From the NCBI GenBank assembly GCA_029263395.1, contig JAJCXO010000005.1:1-64000 (forward strand): a stretch of 64,000 bases of DNA, in the 5' to 3' direction. The position numbers were made by a program, and so were the translations under genes. The notes beneath the pieces are model-generated. The model saw nothing but the letters and a program-made list of their open reading frames with translations, was not told the DNA's origin and ran no database searches. Every line of letters starts with the position of its first letter. Position 1 is the stretch's first letter. The DNA is from Acidobacteriota bacterium. GTDB lineage: Bacteria; Acidobacteriota; Thermoanaerobaculia; Multivoradales; J023. Of this stretch, positions 35,041-44,774 are shown piece after piece.

Positions 35041-35496
35041 TCACGAATCGGTGCCAGGCCATGGGTAATGGTTCCATCCCAGCCAATAGAAACCCAGGTC
35101 ATCCATCAACTTGGTGAATTTCTCGAAGTCCAAGGGTTTCACAAGGTAGCTGTTGGCGTGATACTCGTAAGCCTTGCCGACATCGAGCTCCGCATGCGAA
35201 GTCGTGAGTACCACAACGGGAATTTTCTCTAAGCTTTCCGAACTCCTGATTGCTTTGAGAACCTCGAGGCCATCAACCTTGGGTAATCGCAAATCCAACA
35301 GGACGACATGAGGTCGCGGGCTTTTCTCGGGGTTACGATAGGCGTTGCGCCGGAGTAAATAGTCGAGAGCAGCTTCGCCATCCGTCAGATGGTGGATGGT
35401 GTTGGCGACGCGATGATCTTGAAAGCTGCGCATCACCAGCTCCGCGTGATCAGGATTGTCTTCCACAAAGAGGATGTTCAGCGCGTTACCGTTCAT
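35041..35496 (-). CDS. stand-alone response regulator, Rcp1-like
   Basis: A 151-residue single receiver domain with no output part. Acidic pair FVEDNPDHAE, phospho-acceptor Asp in VVLLDLRLPKVDGLEVL, Thr in VVLTTSHAELD and Lys in SYLVKPLDF. The inserted loop DYLLRRNAYRNPEKSPRP and the ending GFYWLGWNHYP are typical of the phytochrome-partner Rcp1 type. It is a near-duplicate in design of the next gene upstream (35516-36040; same HHLTDGEAALDYL core and WLGWNH ending), so a tandem duplication is likely. Twenty-one bases separate it from the kinase gene. Probably part of a phosphorelay among these four proteins. Confidence 0.92.
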   Translation of the reverse strand: MNGNALNILFVEDNPDHAELVMRSFQDHRVANTIHHLTDGEAALDYLLRRNAYRNPEKSPRPHVVLLDLRLPKVDGLEVLKAIRSSESLEKIPVVVLTTSHAELDVGKAYEYHANSYLVKPLDFEKFTKLMDDLGFYWLGWNHYPWPGTDS

Positions 35497-35515
35497 GGGG
35501 GTTGGTCTCGTGCGG

Positions 35516-36040
35516 CTATGAGCTTTCGCCGTAGGCTTGGGGAGGCGTCAAATGCTTCCAAGTTTGGCCAGCCGTCGCGGCGCTCGGCTTCGACAGTGCT
35601 TTGCCCTGATCGTGGTTCCAGCCTAGCCAATAGGATCCTAGTGCTTTGATGAGCTCGTCGAACCTCTGGAAATCGTTCGGTTTAACGAGATAGCTGTTGG
35701 CGTGTGACTGATACGCCTTCTTGACATCCATCTCGGCGCTCGAGGTCGTCAAGATGATGACCGGAACTTCGTCGAGCTCCCGCTTACCGCGAATCTCTCG
35801 CAGGACGTCGAGGCCATCCACTTTGGGTAAGCGAAGGTCCAGTAAAACCATATGGGGTTTTACTGGAGCTCGTGAGTCGCTGCCCTTCACGGAATGAAAC
35901 AGATAGTCGAGCGCAGCCTCGCCATCACTGAGATGATGGATCCTATTTCCGAGCGGGTGATCTTCGAGGCTACGTTTGACGAGCTCCGCGTGGTCGGGGT
36001 TGTCCTCGACGAGCAGAATCTCAAAAAGAGGCACACTCAC
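35516..36040 (-). CDS. stand-alone response regulator, Rcp1-like paralogue
   Basis: A 174-residue single receiver: LLVEDNPDHAELVKRSLEDH, phospho-acceptor Asp in MVLLDLRLPKVDGLDVL, ILTTSSAEMDVKKAYQSHAN and Lys in SYLVKPNDF. It shares most core motifs with its neighbour at 35041 but carries an extra tail of about 22 residues (SKPSAATAGQTWKHLTPPQA). Nineteen bases lie between the two genes. No output domain, so signalling must be by protein contact or phosphotransfer. Confidence 0.92.
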   Translation of the reverse strand: MSVPLFEILLVEDNPDHAELVKRSLEDHPLGNRIHHLSDGEAALDYLFHSVKGSDSRAPVKPHMVLLDLRLPKVDGLDVLREIRGKRELDEVPVIILTTSSAEMDVKKAYQSHANSYLVKPNDFQRFDELIKALGSYWLGWNHDQGKALSKPSAATAGQTWKHLTPPQAYGESS

Positions 36041-36085
36041 GGTGTGTCGCCTATTGGTTGGCTTATCCGAAGATCTCTATTTTTC

Positions 36086-36121
36086 GATGTGGGCATACTC
36101 GATGATGTGGGCATACTCGAT
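36086..36121. repeat. 18-bp tandem duplication
   Basis: GATGTGGGCATACTCGAT occurs twice head to tail in the 150-base gap between two response regulator genes. A clean recent duplication; no function seen. Confidence 0.85.
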
Positions 36122-36190
36122 GAGCACTGGCTCGGAGGCGAATATATGGGGCTAAATACTTTAATCGCCGGAAGAGAAAGACTCAAGGTT

Positions 36191-36601
36191 TCAAGAGGTG
36201 GTGTTGGTCGGGTGGTGGGGCCATCCGCGGAGCGTGTCTGTGACGATGTCAGGCATGTCGAGCAGAGTGAGCTCGGACTTTACGATGTAGCGCGTGACTC
36301 CTGCTGCCAAGGCCTGTCGTTTCATCGTTTCGTCAGCTTGGCTGGTGAGAAGAATCACCGGATATTGCGGTGGGGTTGATAGGTCTATTGCCAGCTCTAG
36401 GCCTGGGCCGTCGGGCAATAGAGAGTCGACAATCGCTAGGTTGGGAGTGGTGCGTGCGACGCTCTGGCGAGCCAGCTGAAGTGTCCTCGCAATGGTCAAC
36501 CGCAGATTGGGTTGGGACTCGAAGGACAGCTGGATCAGCTCGGCGTGTGCGTCTTCGTCTTCCACTAGAAGGACATGGGTCATCCCGCTTTGCATCGTCA
36601 C
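36191..36601 (-). CDS. response regulator receiver protein
   Basis: A 136-residue single receiver domain: VLLVEDEDAHAELIQLSFES, phospho-acceptor Asp in NLAIVDSLLPDGPGLEL, VILLTSQADE and Lys in RYIVKSELTLLDMPDI. It is closest in style to the N-terminal receiver of the kinase at 33445 (same EDEEAHAELI and LLPDG core, same VKSE/VKSG segment), not to the two Rcp1-like proteins. It leads the minus-strand cluster and is divergent from the respiratory operon; the shared upstream region is 340 bases. Confidence 0.9.
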   Translation of the reverse strand: MTMQSGMTHVLLVEDEDAHAELIQLSFESQPNLRLTIARTLQLARQSVARTTPNLAIVDSLLPDGPGLELAIDLSTPPQYPVILLTSQADETMKRQALAAGVTRYIVKSELTLLDMPDIVTDTLRGWPHHPTNTTS

Positions 36602-36941
36602 CTCCCGCGCGGAGCGAGGTTGAACATCCTCGTCTCGTGCGGCGATACGTACGTCAATCGACCCGTTCTACGCCTCATCCGTTGCCCTATGGCATCCGTT
36701 GCCGAGATGGACGATTATGAGCCTCTTAGATGATGGTATCGCATTCTGAAGGCCTCCGATAGGCTTCTCAGCCGTCATTCTCATCGTCATACAAGGCCTT
36801 TCACGGGCCCTTACGGACGCTTGCTGGTGCACCTTCCGGAGCTTGTAGCGTCCCTTGACAGTTCCTGAACTGCACGGCTAACCTTCCCGCGCTCAAGTAA
36901 AAACAGTGACCTTAATCCTCCATCTGGCAGGAGGTTAGTCC
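36602..36941. other. divergent intergenic region before the respiratory operon
   Basis: No gene. It holds a perfect TTGACA (36855-36860) toward the act-type operon, a strong GGAGG ribosome site at 36930-36934 and a short direct repeat GCATCCGTTGCC (about 36690-36710). The left side presumably carries the promoter of the response-regulator cluster. Confidence 0.55.
36855..36884 (+). promoter_or_regulatory. candidate promoter of the actAB operon
   Basis: TTGACA, an 18-base spacer and TAACCT (36879-36884; T1, A2 and T6 kept). It would place the start about 50 bases before the actA TTG codon. The -10 is weak, so an activator may be needed. Confidence 0.4.
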
Positions 36942-37589
36942 TTGCCACAGATTTTCCCGGAATGGACCAATAAAGCCCCGCTGTATCTGGTCGGGGGCAT
37001 AGTGGCAGTAGCGGCGGTGGCGCCGGTGCTGATTTGGTACTTCTTCTCTCCAGAGTTCACCGATGTTGGCTATCAGCCTGAACAACCGGTGCCGTTCAGT
37101 CACCAGTTGCACGCCGGTGAGTTAGAGTTGGATTGTCGGTATTGCCACGCACAAGTCGAGATTTCCGCCGTGGCATCGGTGCCGCCAACTCAGGTGTGCA
37201 TGAATTGCCATCAGTTAGTGGCACGCGACAGTGAGAAGCTTGCGGTTATCCGAGACAGCCTCAGCTCCGGGCAGCCTGTGGAATGGGTTCGCGTCCACAA
37301 CATTCCCGACTATGCAGTGTTCGATCATGGCGTTCATGTCCGAGCTGGCGTTGGCTGCTCCAGCTGCCACGGCGATATCCGTAGCATGGAGGTTGTGACG
37401 CAGACGGAACCGTTGTCGATGGCCTGGTGCCTCGAATGCCATCGCGCACCAGACCTCCACCTGCGCGAATTCGACCAGATCACCAACACGACCTGGAAGC
37501 CGGGTAACAATCAACTGGCCTTTGCCGCTCAAGCCAAGGAAGAGCGCCAGATCCAACCTCCCCAAGATTGCACCTCATGCCATCGTTGA
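36942..37589 (+). CDS. actA: ActA-like pentahaem cytochrome c
   Basis: A 215-residue membrane-anchored cytochrome: a TM helix at about 13-35 (LYLVGGIVAVAAVAPVLIWY), then five CxxCH haem sites (CRYCH, CMNCH, CSSCH, CLECH, CTSCH). This matches ActA of alternative complex III, which takes electrons from the iron-sulfur subunit ActB and passes them to a mobile or terminal carrier. It starts at a TTG supported by GGAGG seven bases upstream; the sequence just after is PQIFPEWTNK. First gene of the operon, overlapping actB by 13 bases. Five haems is the usual count. Confidence 0.92.
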   Translation: MPQIFPEWTNKAPLYLVGGIVAVAAVAPVLIWYFFSPEFTDVGYQPEQPVPFSHQLHAGELELDCRYCHAQVEISAVASVPPTQVCMNCHQLVARDSEKLAVIRDSLSSGQPVEWVRVHNIPDYAVFDHGVHVRAGVGCSSCHGDIRSMEVVTQTEPLSMAWCLECHRAPDLHLREFDQITNTTWKPGNNQLAFAAQAKEERQIQPPQDCTSCHR

Positions 37590-40543
37590 AATCCCAGCCC
37601 GAAAGCAAAGAATACTGGCGAAGTCTCGAACGGCTCCTGGGTTCGCCGGCCGTGCAAGAAGAGCTTGCACGGCAACCTGAGTTTCCCGATGGTGCAGATT
37701 TTCCGCCGGATGCGGTGAATCGCCGGACAATGTTGACGCTGATGGGCGCCTCTTTTGCCATGGTTGGGCTCGAGGGTTGTCGTCGTCCAGTGGAAAAGAT
37801 TGTCCCCTACGTTACCGGTCCCGAGTACACCGTACCGGGTATCCCAAAACGTTTCGCTTCGACCCTGCCCTTTGGCAGCAGCGCATACGGCGTGGTGGTC
37901 GAGAGTCATGAAGGCCGACCCTCCAAGGTCGAGGGCAACGAGCTCCATCCCTCTTCTTTGGGTGCTGCGACAACCTGGACACAGGCCTCGCCGCTGAACC
38001 TCTTCGATCCCGATCGATCGGGCAGCGTGCGGCATCGTGGAGCTGAGGATGCAGATCTTCTGCCTTCCGACTGGGCCGCTTTTGACGCCTTCTTCGAGAC
38101 TCGACGGACTGAGCTCGAAGCTTCCGGAGGAGCTGGCCTGGCGATTTTGAGCGGCGAGCATTGTTCGCCTGCGCTAGCCGGCCTAGCGGCGGAGCTGGCG
38201 ATTGCACTGCCGCAAGCGAAGTGGGTTGTCCATGAGCCGCTCGGCGCCGCCAACAGTTTTGCTGGCTGCGAGTTGGCTACCGGCGTCGCTTGTCGGCCGG
38301 TTTACCACTTTGACAAAGCACGCAAGATTCTAGCCCTCGATGCTGACCTGCTACACACCGAGAGCGACAGCCTCGCGGCAGCCCGGGGTTATGCCCAAGG
38401 GCGCCGGGTTGCGAGTCCTGCCGATGAGATCAATCGGCTTTATGCGGTAGAGAGCACACTATCGATCACCGGGTCGACCGCCGATCATCGTGTCCGTCTC
38501 AAGAGCCGTGAGATCGGTGCTTTTGCCGCCGCGGTGGCCAGTGCCCTCGGGGTCGAGGTTGCTGCGCCGAACGCCGAGTTACCTGGCGACGCGAGTGCGA
38601 AGGCCCAGAGGATCGCATTGGACCTCGCGGCGTCCCCGGGTGAAGCTGTGGTCGTCGTTGGTCGCAGTCAGCCACCCGCTGTGCATGCTTTGGCTCTTGC
38701 TATGAACCAGGCATTGGGCGGCTTGGGCGCTACCGTGACGCTGCAAGAGCTGAAGGATGTGGCGTATGGCGGACCCGATGCACTCGGCTCGTTGGTTTCA
38801 GACATGCGGAGTGGGGTGGTCGAGACGCTGCTGATTCTTGGTGGCAACCCGGTGTACGATGCGCCGGCTGATCTCGACTTTGCAGGCGCGTTGGCGGAGG
38901 TTGGGCAGAGCATTCATCTGTCGAGTCACCTCGACGAAACCTCCCGGCAAGTTCACTGGCATCTGCCGGCAGCGCATCCATTCGAGGCTTGGGGAGATGC
39001 TCGCGCCGCAGACGGTTCGCTGAGCGTCGTCCAGCCGTTGCTGGCGCCGCTACTCGGCGGTCGCAGCGAGCTCGAGCTTGTCGAGCGGCTGGTACGGGGG
39101 GCCAACGCCCGGTCCGGTTACGATGTGGTGCGCGAAACCTGGCTCACCGTGCTTGGCGCGGAGGGATTCGAGGCCAAGTGGCGCCGAGTGCTTCACGATG
39201 GAGTCGCCGCCGAGGTTGCGGAGGGCAGCGGGTCAACGGCTATCGAGGCGGCTCAGATTGTGGTTCCCGAGTTGACTTTCCCCGAAGCGGACAGCGCCCT
39301 CGAGTTGACCCTTCATCCGTCCCGTGCAACTTTTGACGGTCGCTTCGCCAACAGTTCGTGGCTCCAGGAGCTACCCGACGCCATCACTAAGGTCGTTTGG
39401 GACAACGCGGCGCTGATCAGCCCGGCGACCGCTGAACAGTTCGATCTCGAGAGCGGCGACATGGTGAGCTTGGGCTATCGTGATCGAACCCTCGACCTGC
39501 CGGTTTTTGTTTTGCCTGGGCAGGCTGATAATTCGGTAGCGTTGGCTCTGGGTTATGGCCGCACGGCGGCCGGTCGGGTGGGTGACGGCGTCGGTGCCAA
39601 CGCTTACTTGCTGCGCGATTCCAGTGCGCCCTATTTTGATGGTGGTTTGAGCCTCACCAAGATCAAAGGTTCCCATCTGTTGGCGCAAACCCAAGAGCAT
39701 TGGGACATGGAGGGCCGGCCGATCATTCGCGAGGCGACGCTCGAGCACTACCGCGAAGAGCCTCACTTCGTCGGCCACAAACACGATCCTGACGAATCCC
39801 ATCAGCTCTTCCCGTCGCACTCCTATGAGGATAGTCCCCAGTGGGGGCTAGCGATCGATCTCAATTCCTGCATCGGTTGTAACGCCTGTGTGGTGGCTTG
39901 CCAGAGCGAGAACAACATACCGGTCGTTGGCAAAGAGCAAGTGTCGCGGGGTCGCGAGATGCATTGGCTGCGCGTCGACCGCTACTTCTCAGGCGAGCCA
40001 GACGAGCCGGAAGTTGCCTTCCAGCCAGTGCCCTGTATGCATTGCGAGAACGCGCCCTGTGAGCAAGTCTGCCCGGTGGCCGCAACGGTTCACGACGACG
40101 AAGGCTTGAACGCCATGGTCTACAACCGTTGTATCGGCACCCGCTACTGCTCGAACAACTGTCCTTACAAAGTCCGGCGCTTCAACTTCTTCAACTACAC
40201 CAAGGACACCCCTGAGTTGATGAAGATGGCGATGAATCCGGATGTGACGGTGCGTTCGCGAGGCGTGATGGAGAAGTGCACCTATTGTGTGCAACGCATC
40301 AGCGAAACCAAGATCACTGCCAAGAAAGAAGGGCGGGACCTGCGCGATGGCGAGATCAAGACCGCCTGTCAGCAGACCTGTCCCACCGAGGCCATCGTCT
40401 TTGGCAATATTCGCGACCCTGAAAGCGACGTCGCGCAGTGGAAGCGTTCGGATCGCGACTACGACTTGCTAGGTGAGCTCAACAATCGGCCGCGAACCTC
40501 CTACCTCGGTCGGTTGCGCAATCCCAACCCCGACTGGGCATGA
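37577..40543 (+). CDS. actB: ActB-like molybdopterin/iron-sulfur fusion protein
   Basis: A 988-residue protein. The N-terminal head has [20 protein letters not shown], a twin-Arg export signal, then [12 protein letters not shown]. The large central part is the molybdopterin-oxidoreductase-like (ActB1) fold, which in this family carries no cofactor. The C-terminal third is a four-cluster ferredoxin module: [61 protein letters not shown] and [10 protein letters not shown]. Electrons would run through these clusters to ActA haems. Overlaps actA and shares an ATGA overlap with the next gene. In standard complexes the partner ActC (NrfD-like) follows; here it does not. Confidence 0.92.
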   Translation: MPSLKSQPESKEYWRSLERLLGSPAVQEELARQPEFPDGADFPPDAVNRRTMLTLMGASFAMVGLEGCRRPVEKIVPYVTGPEYTVPGIPKRFASTLPFGSSAYGVVVESHEGRPSKVEGNELHPSSLGAATTWTQASPLNLFDPDRSGSVRHRGAEDADLLPSDWAAFDAFFETRRTELEASGGAGLAILSGEHCSPALAGLAAELAIALPQAKWVVHEPLGAANSFAGCELATGVACRPVYHFDKARKILALDADLLHTESDSLAAARGYAQGRRVASPADEINRLYAVESTLSITGSTADHRVRLKSREIGAFAAAVASALGVEVAAPNAELPGDASAKAQRIALDLAASPGEAVVVVGRSQPPAVHALALAMNQALGGLGATVTLQELKDVAYGGPDALGSLVSDMRSGVVETLLILGGNPVYDAPADLDFAGALAEVGQSIHLSSHLDETSRQVHWHLPAAHPFEAWGDARAADGSLSVVQPLLAPLLGGRSELELVERLVRGANARSGYDVVRETWLTVLGAEGFEAKWRRVLHDGVAAEVAEGSGSTAIEAAQIVVPELTFPEADSALELTLHPSRATFDGRFANSSWLQELPDAITKVVWDNAALISPATAEQFDLESGDMVSLGYRDRTLDLPVFVLPGQADNSVALALGYGRTAAGRVGDGVGANAYLLRDSSAPYFDGGLSLTKIKGSHLLAQTQEHWDMEGRPIIREATLEHYREEPHFVGHKHDPDESHQLFPSHSYEDSPQWGLAIDLNSCIGCNACVVACQSENNIPVVGKEQVSRGREMHWLRVDRYFSGEPDEPEVAFQPVPCMHCENAPCEQVCPVAATVHDDEGLNAMVYNRCIGTRYCSNNCPYKVRRFNFFNYTKDTPELMKMAMNPDVTVRSRGVMEKCTYCVQRISETKITAKKEGRDLRDGEIKTACQQTCPTEAIVFGNIRDPESDVAQWKRSDRDYDLLGELNNRPRTSYLGRLRNPNPDWA

Positions 40544-41163
40544 ACCGCGAGGAGAATCCGTTGACGGAATGCCGGCGAATCGTTGAAGATAAAAAAGTGA
40601 ACGGCTCGATGGGTAGGGTATTCGCAGTGTTACTGCTTGTTGCCTTGAGCGGTTGCTGGCGCGGTGCGACCTCGTCACGGCCGCCGATCCACCCCAACCC
40701 GAATATGGACCATCAACCCAAATACCGGGCACAAGCGGCGAGCGACTTCTTCTTTGATGGCGCTACTATGCGACTGCCGGTCGAAGGTACCGTGGCGCGT
40801 GGTGAGCTGCATGAAGATACAGCGTTCTACACCGGATTCGACGACTCTGGGGCGGTAGTCTCCAAAATTCCTTTCGAGGTCGACGAAGAAATCGTACTGC
40901 GCGGTAAAGAGCGCTACGACATCTACTGTGCTCCGTGCCACAATCAACGAGGCACCGGCAAAGGGATGTTGTGGGAAAGGGCTCAGATCGAATCAGCGGA
41001 TCTTCGCCAGCAACGGCTGGTGGATGTCCCTGATGGCCAAATGTTCGACGTCATCACCAATGGCCTCGGCTTGATGTCGGGCTACAAATATCCGATCCCG
41101 CCGCACGATCGCTGGGCGATTGTCGCCTACGTGCGTCGCCTCCAGAGTGAGGCCGGGTCATGA
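40540..41163 (+). CDS. actE: ActE-like monohaem lipoprotein cytochrome c
   Basis: A 207-residue lipoprotein. A hydrophobic signal GRVFAVLLLVALSGC (lipobox LSGC) is preceded by an unusually long head, so the true start may be the ATG at 40609. Typical ActE sequence follows: NPNMDHQPKYRAQAASDFFF, MRLPVEGTVARGEL. The single haem site is CAPCH in ERYDIYCAPCHNQRGTGKG, with a Met ligand probably in GLGLMSGYKYPIPPHDRW. It should carry electrons near the periplasmic face. The ATG overlaps the actB stop (ATGA). Confidence 0.88.
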   Translation: MNREENPLTECRRIVEDKKVNGSMGRVFAVLLLVALSGCWRGATSSRPPIHPNPNMDHQPKYRAQAASDFFFDGATMRLPVEGTVARGELHEDTAFYTGFDDSGAVVSKIPFEVDEEIVLRGKERYDIYCAPCHNQRGTGKGMLWERAQIESADLRQQRLVDVPDGQMFDVITNGLGLMSGYKYPIPPHDRWAIVAYVRRLQSEAGS

Positions 41164-41188
41164 GATTGCTGGAGTCCTCTTGAGCCAG

Positions 41189-43189
41189 ATGAGCCGCAAG
41201 CCGCCTGTCCTTCCGATTTTGCTCGGGGTACTGGCCATGGTCGCTGTGATCGTGGCCTCGTTCAAGTTCCTGACCACCTTCGACGACAAAATGGCGTTCA
41301 AGTCGCCGGTGCGCTCGGAGGCTTCGGTTGAGGCGGCCGAGACACCGCGGTCCCAGGCGCTACGCGAGTCGTCGGAACTGGCTGCTGCCAAAGAGCTCGA
41401 GAAGCCTTATGAAGAAGCGGAGTACCGCGCCGTACCCCGCATCGGCAGCCGAGTCGCTATCTGGATTGTTGCCCAACTCCATCTGCTGTTCGCCGCCTTC
41501 GTGCTGGCGGTGCCGATTTTTGCCTTGATCATCGAGTTTATCGGCTACCGAACCGGTGACGAACGTTACGACAAGCTGGCGTACGAATTCACCAAGCTGC
41601 TATCGGCTTCATTCTCGTTTACCGCCACGCTGGGTGCCGGATTGACCTTCATGTTGATCATCCTGTACCCGAAGTTCACCAATTACTTGATGTCGGTGTT
41701 CTCACCGACGTTCCTGCCCTATGTGTTGCTGTTCTTTGCCGAAGCGGGCTTTCTTTACAGCTACTACTACGGCTGGGGCAAATTCTCGCCGCGAGTACAC
41801 CTTTTCCTCGGCTTGATGCTGAATGTGGTTGGCACAGCGCTGATGTTCATCGCCAACGCCTGGTTGACCTTCATGTCGACACCGGCAGGTATCGCCGAGA
41901 GTGGCGCGTTGATCTCCACCTGGGACGCGATCACCAACTACACCTGGATGCCGATCAATATCCACCGCATTATCGCCAACGTAGCCTTCGGTGGTTCGAT
42001 CGCCGCGGCCTACGCGGCTTTCCAATTTCTCCAAGCCAAGACCGACGAAGAGCGCGCCCACTACGATTGGATGGGCTACATGGGTAACTTTGTCGCGATT
42101 TGCGGCCTGCTGCCTCTGCCCTTCGCTGGCTACTGGCTAGCGTCTGAAATCTACGCCTTCTCGCAGACGATGGGCTTGACGATGATGGGCGGAGCTTTCT
42201 CCTGGCTGTTCATCATACAGGCGATACTGATAGGTAATCTTTTCCTGTTCGCCAACTGGTATTTGTGGCTGGGTATGGGACGGATCAAGGGCGCCGAGCG
42301 CTACCGCTCCTTCATTTGGCCGATGCTGGTTGTGATCACGATCTGCTTCGCCATCTGGGCGACGCCGAGATCGATCCTCTCCACCACCGAAGAAGTTCAG
42401 GCGATGGGCGGCTCGTCACATCCGATGCTCGGTTACCTCGGTGTGATGTCGGCCAAGAACACCGCAGTCAATATCTTGATCCTCACGACCTTCTTGAGCT
42501 TTGTGCTCTATCGCCGCAGTGGCAAAATCCCAACCGTGTCGTGGGCCAAACAAGCGAACTTTGTGCAGTTTCTGATCTTCGCTGGCGCCGCTACGACGGT
42601 TATCGGCTACGGTATAGCAGGCTATTTTGTTGATGCCAAAACCAGGATTGGTTTTTCGGTTCCACAGGTGGGGTCTGTCCTTGCGGCATTGGTGCTGGTC
42701 ACCTTGATTGACGTGTTCCTATTGCGCAACGCGGAGACTGCTGAGACCAATTGGGGCAAGATTCGCCCAATTTCCCAATATCTACTGATCATGCTGGCGG
42801 TCACTTTTACTTGGTTGATGGGTCTGATGGGTTATGTCCGTGCTGGACTCCGTCAGCACTGGCACGTCTTCGGCGTGATCCGAGACACTTCGGTTGATGC
42901 TTTTACACCGTCCTTGGGTTTTGCGACCAAAGTGGTGTCTTTCACGGTGCTGGTCTTCTTCCTGTTGATCGGGTTCATCTTTTACCTGACAGGCTTGACC
43001 AACAAGAAGAGTTACCAAGCCATCAAGGACTTGACCCCCAGAGATGTGCCTGGAGAGCCCCAAGTCACGCCCGGCCTCTCCGCTGCCTCTTCGGGAGCGA
43101 CGGCCATGAACGCCGCGAGTGGCATGCCGGCAGGTGCCTCCGGTTATAGCGCCGCGGGCCACGATTCAAACCCAACCCTCAAGACGTGA
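41189..43189 (+). CDS. CydA-like (cytochrome bd subunit I-like) 14-TM membrane protein
   Basis: A 666-residue membrane protein with about 14 helices. An extra N-terminal helix (LPILLGVLAMVAVIVASF) and a charged linker come before a region aligning with CydA by eye: His in IVAQLHLLFAAF (b595 ligand position), Glu in FFAEAGFLYSYYYGWGKF (the E99 position, followed by the same GW), then NVVGTALMFIANAWLTFM, and His in NIHRIIANVAFGG (b558 ligand position). The quinol-binding Q loop and GRQPW motif of true oxidases are not seen, so it may not reduce oxygen. It occupies the place where ActC (NrfD-like) normally sits, suggesting a quinol-oxidising anchor. A TTG at 41180 has GGAG at better spacing than this ATG. 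The 1-base overlap with the next gene argues for one complex. Confidence 0.82.
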   Translation: MSRKPPVLPILLGVLAMVAVIVASFKFLTTFDDKMAFKSPVRSEASVEAAETPRSQALRESSELAAAKELEKPYEEAEYRAVPRIGSRVAIWIVAQLHLLFAAFVLAVPIFALIIEFIGYRTGDERYDKLAYEFTKLLSASFSFTATLGAGLTFMLIILYPKFTNYLMSVFSPTFLPYVLLFFAEAGFLYSYYYGWGKFSPRVHLFLGLMLNVVGTALMFIANAWLTFMSTPAGIAESGALISTWDAITNYTWMPINIHRIIANVAFGGSIAAAYAAFQFLQAKTDEERAHYDWMGYMGNFVAICGLLPLPFAGYWLASEIYAFSQTMGLTMMGGAFSWLFIIQAILIGNLFLFANWYLWLGMGRIKGAERYRSFIWPMLVVITICFAIWATPRSILSTTEEVQAMGGSSHPMLGYLGVMSAKNTAVNILILTTFLSFVLYRRSGKIPTVSWAKQANFVQFLIFAGAATTVIGYGIAGYFVDAKTRIGFSVPQVGSVLAALVLVTLIDVFLLRNAETAETNWGKIRPISQYLLIMLAVTFTWLMGLMGYVRAGLRQHWHVFGVIRDTSVDAFTPSLGFATKVVSFTVLVFFLLIGFIFYLTGLTNKKSYQAIKDLTPRDVPGEPQVTPGLSAASSGATAMNAASGMPAGASGYSAAGHDSNPTLKT

Positions 43190-43968
43190 TGAAGATACCG
43201 ATAACACTGCAACTCGCCCTGCTCACGGTGGGACTGACCGGCTTCTACATGATGGTCGGTCAGGCCGTACCACAGAAAGAGGTCCATCCGCCCGAGGTCA
43301 TCGAGATCGCATCCGACGTCTCGACCGCAGAGATGGTTGAGATTGGCAAAGAGATCTACCTCGGCAAGGGCATCTGCTCGACCTGTCACACCATTGGCAA
43401 GACGGGCTCGCTGCGCTTCCCGGACATGGATGGCATTGCGTTGCGCGCGGCAGAGCGGCGACAGGCCGAGGGTTACACAGCCGTTGACTACCTCGCCGAG
43501 TCGCTCTATGAACCAGACATTTACATTGTCGATGGCTTCAGTTCAGGCATGCCGGCGATCAACAAACCGCCGATCGGTCTCACCGATCAGGAAATTCTGG
43601 CGGTGATTGCCTACCTGCAGACCCTGGGTGGTTCGGCTGATGTGACCATGGACACTAAGTTGGTGTACACCGGCGGTGCAATTGGCGGCGGTGAAACGGG
43701 TGGAGCTAGCGGCGAGGTTGTGACTGCTGCGGTGGTGGGTGGAAGTACCGTACTCGACACCTACGGATGTGCGCGGTGCCATGACGCCGACTCTCCTCTC
43801 GATCCCGCCAGTCCAAGTCTTGCTGGGATCGGCGCTCGGTTGAGCCCTGACCAGCTATTGTCGAAACTCTATAATCACCCCGGCGACGATGGTCTGGATC
43901 AAGTGACGATGGGCGAGTTGGCCACTTTGGTGCAACATTTGGCAGACAAGAGAGGCGAAAAAGGATGA
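43189..43968 (+). CDS. dihaem cytochrome c, membrane-anchored
   Basis: A 259-residue protein with one N-terminal TM helix (LQLALLTVGLTGFYMMVGQA) and two cytochrome c domains: CSTCH in LGKGICSTCHTIGKTGSL, and CARCH in DTYGCARCHDADSPLDPA, both followed by typical helices (SSGMPAINKPPIGLTDQEIL gives a possible Met ligand). A Gly/Ser-rich hinge (GGAIGGGETGGASGE) joins the halves. The start ATG overlaps the preceding stop by one base; GTG at 43186 is an alternative. It probably receives electrons from the complex. Confidence 0.9.
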   Translation: MKIPITLQLALLTVGLTGFYMMVGQAVPQKEVHPPEVIEIASDVSTAEMVEIGKEIYLGKGICSTCHTIGKTGSLRFPDMDGIALRAAERRQAEGYTAVDYLAESLYEPDIYIVDGFSSGMPAINKPPIGLTDQEILAVIAYLQTLGGSADVTMDTKLVYTGGAIGGGETGGASGEVVTAAVVGGSTVLDTYGCARCHDADSPLDPASPSLAGIGARLSPDQLLSKLYNHPGDDGLDQVTMGELATLVQHLADKRGEKG

Positions 43969-44774
43969 ACTGGTGGGTCCTAATTGCCTTCGTAGCGGCA
44001 ATGCTCGTGCTGCGCTGGCGCCGGGTCGGTATCTTGACGTGGGTTGCGGCTTGGTTGGTCGGCCTGTATCTGGTGCTGAACTACGTCTTTGTGGTGCCAG
44101 TGCCTGTCTCGGTGATCAAGATCTATATGGGTATTGTCAGCCTGTCGTTGTTTGCATTCGTGCTCACCGACTCGCAACGGATGACTGAGTTTTGGCAGCC
44201 GATCCAGGCGTTTGTTGTCGAACCACGATATCGGCCGCTGCTGGCGTTGGTCGCACTGGCCATTCCGGCCTTGGTGGCGTTTCGCATTTATGCCGACATG
44301 ACAGCCACTCCACAGGCGCCATTTTTTGCCCGCACCGTGCATCCAGCCCCACCAGATTCGATTATTGTGCACGACAGCGAGCTCGCTCTCGGTACCGCTG
44401 ATAATCCTTACCGCGATCTCGAAACGTCGAATCCGGAAGAGTTCAAGGAGCGTTTGGAGAAGGGACGAGCGGTCTACTATCTGAACTGCTTCTACTGCCA
44501 CGGCGATCTCATGGCAGGTGCCGGGATGTACGCCCATGCCTTGAACCCGATCCCGACCAACTTTCAAGATCCCGGTACCATCGCCATGTTGCGCGAGGCC
44601 TTTCTCTATTGGCGTATTGCCAAGGGAGCACCGGGGATGCCGGAAGAAGGCGGGCCCTGGCAGAGTGCTATGCCGGCTTGGGAGAGCTTCCTGACCGAGG
44701 AGGAGATGTGGAACGTCATCCTCTTCCTCTACGACTTCACCGGCTACCAACCACGCGCTGTCGAGTTGCACTGA
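43965..44774 (+). CDS. membrane protein with C-terminal monohaem cytochrome c domain
   Basis: A 269-residue protein with three or four N-terminal helices (LIAFVAAMLVLRWRRVGILT, WLVGLYLVLNYVFVVPVPVS, MGIVSLSLFAFVL, ALVALAIPALVAFRIY) and then a cytochrome c domain with CFYCH in YYLNCFYCHGDLMAGAGMY and a Met ligand likely in KGAPGMPEEGGPWQSAMPAW. An ATGA overlap links it to the previous gene, and its stop overlaps the next start (TGATG). Not a recognised Act subunit; a specific part of this operon type. Confidence 0.85.
   Translation: MNWWVLIAFVAAMLVLRWRRVGILTWVAAWLVGLYLVLNYVFVVPVPVSVIKIYMGIVSLSLFAFVLTDSQRMTEFWQPIQAFVVEPRYRPLLALVALAIPALVAFRIYADMTATPQAPFFARTVHPAPPDSIIVHDSELALGTADNPYRDLETSNPEEFKERLEKGRAVYYLNCFYCHGDLMAGAGMYAHALNPIPTNFQDPGTIAMLREAFLYWRIAKGAPGMPEEGGPWQSAMPAWESFLTEEEMWNVILFLYDFTGYQPRAVELH

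Noticed and set aside
41120-41188. Longer N-terminus for the CydA-like protein
   Set aside because: Overlaps the actE-like gene by 44 bases with no ribosome site; 41189 (or TTG 41180) fits better.
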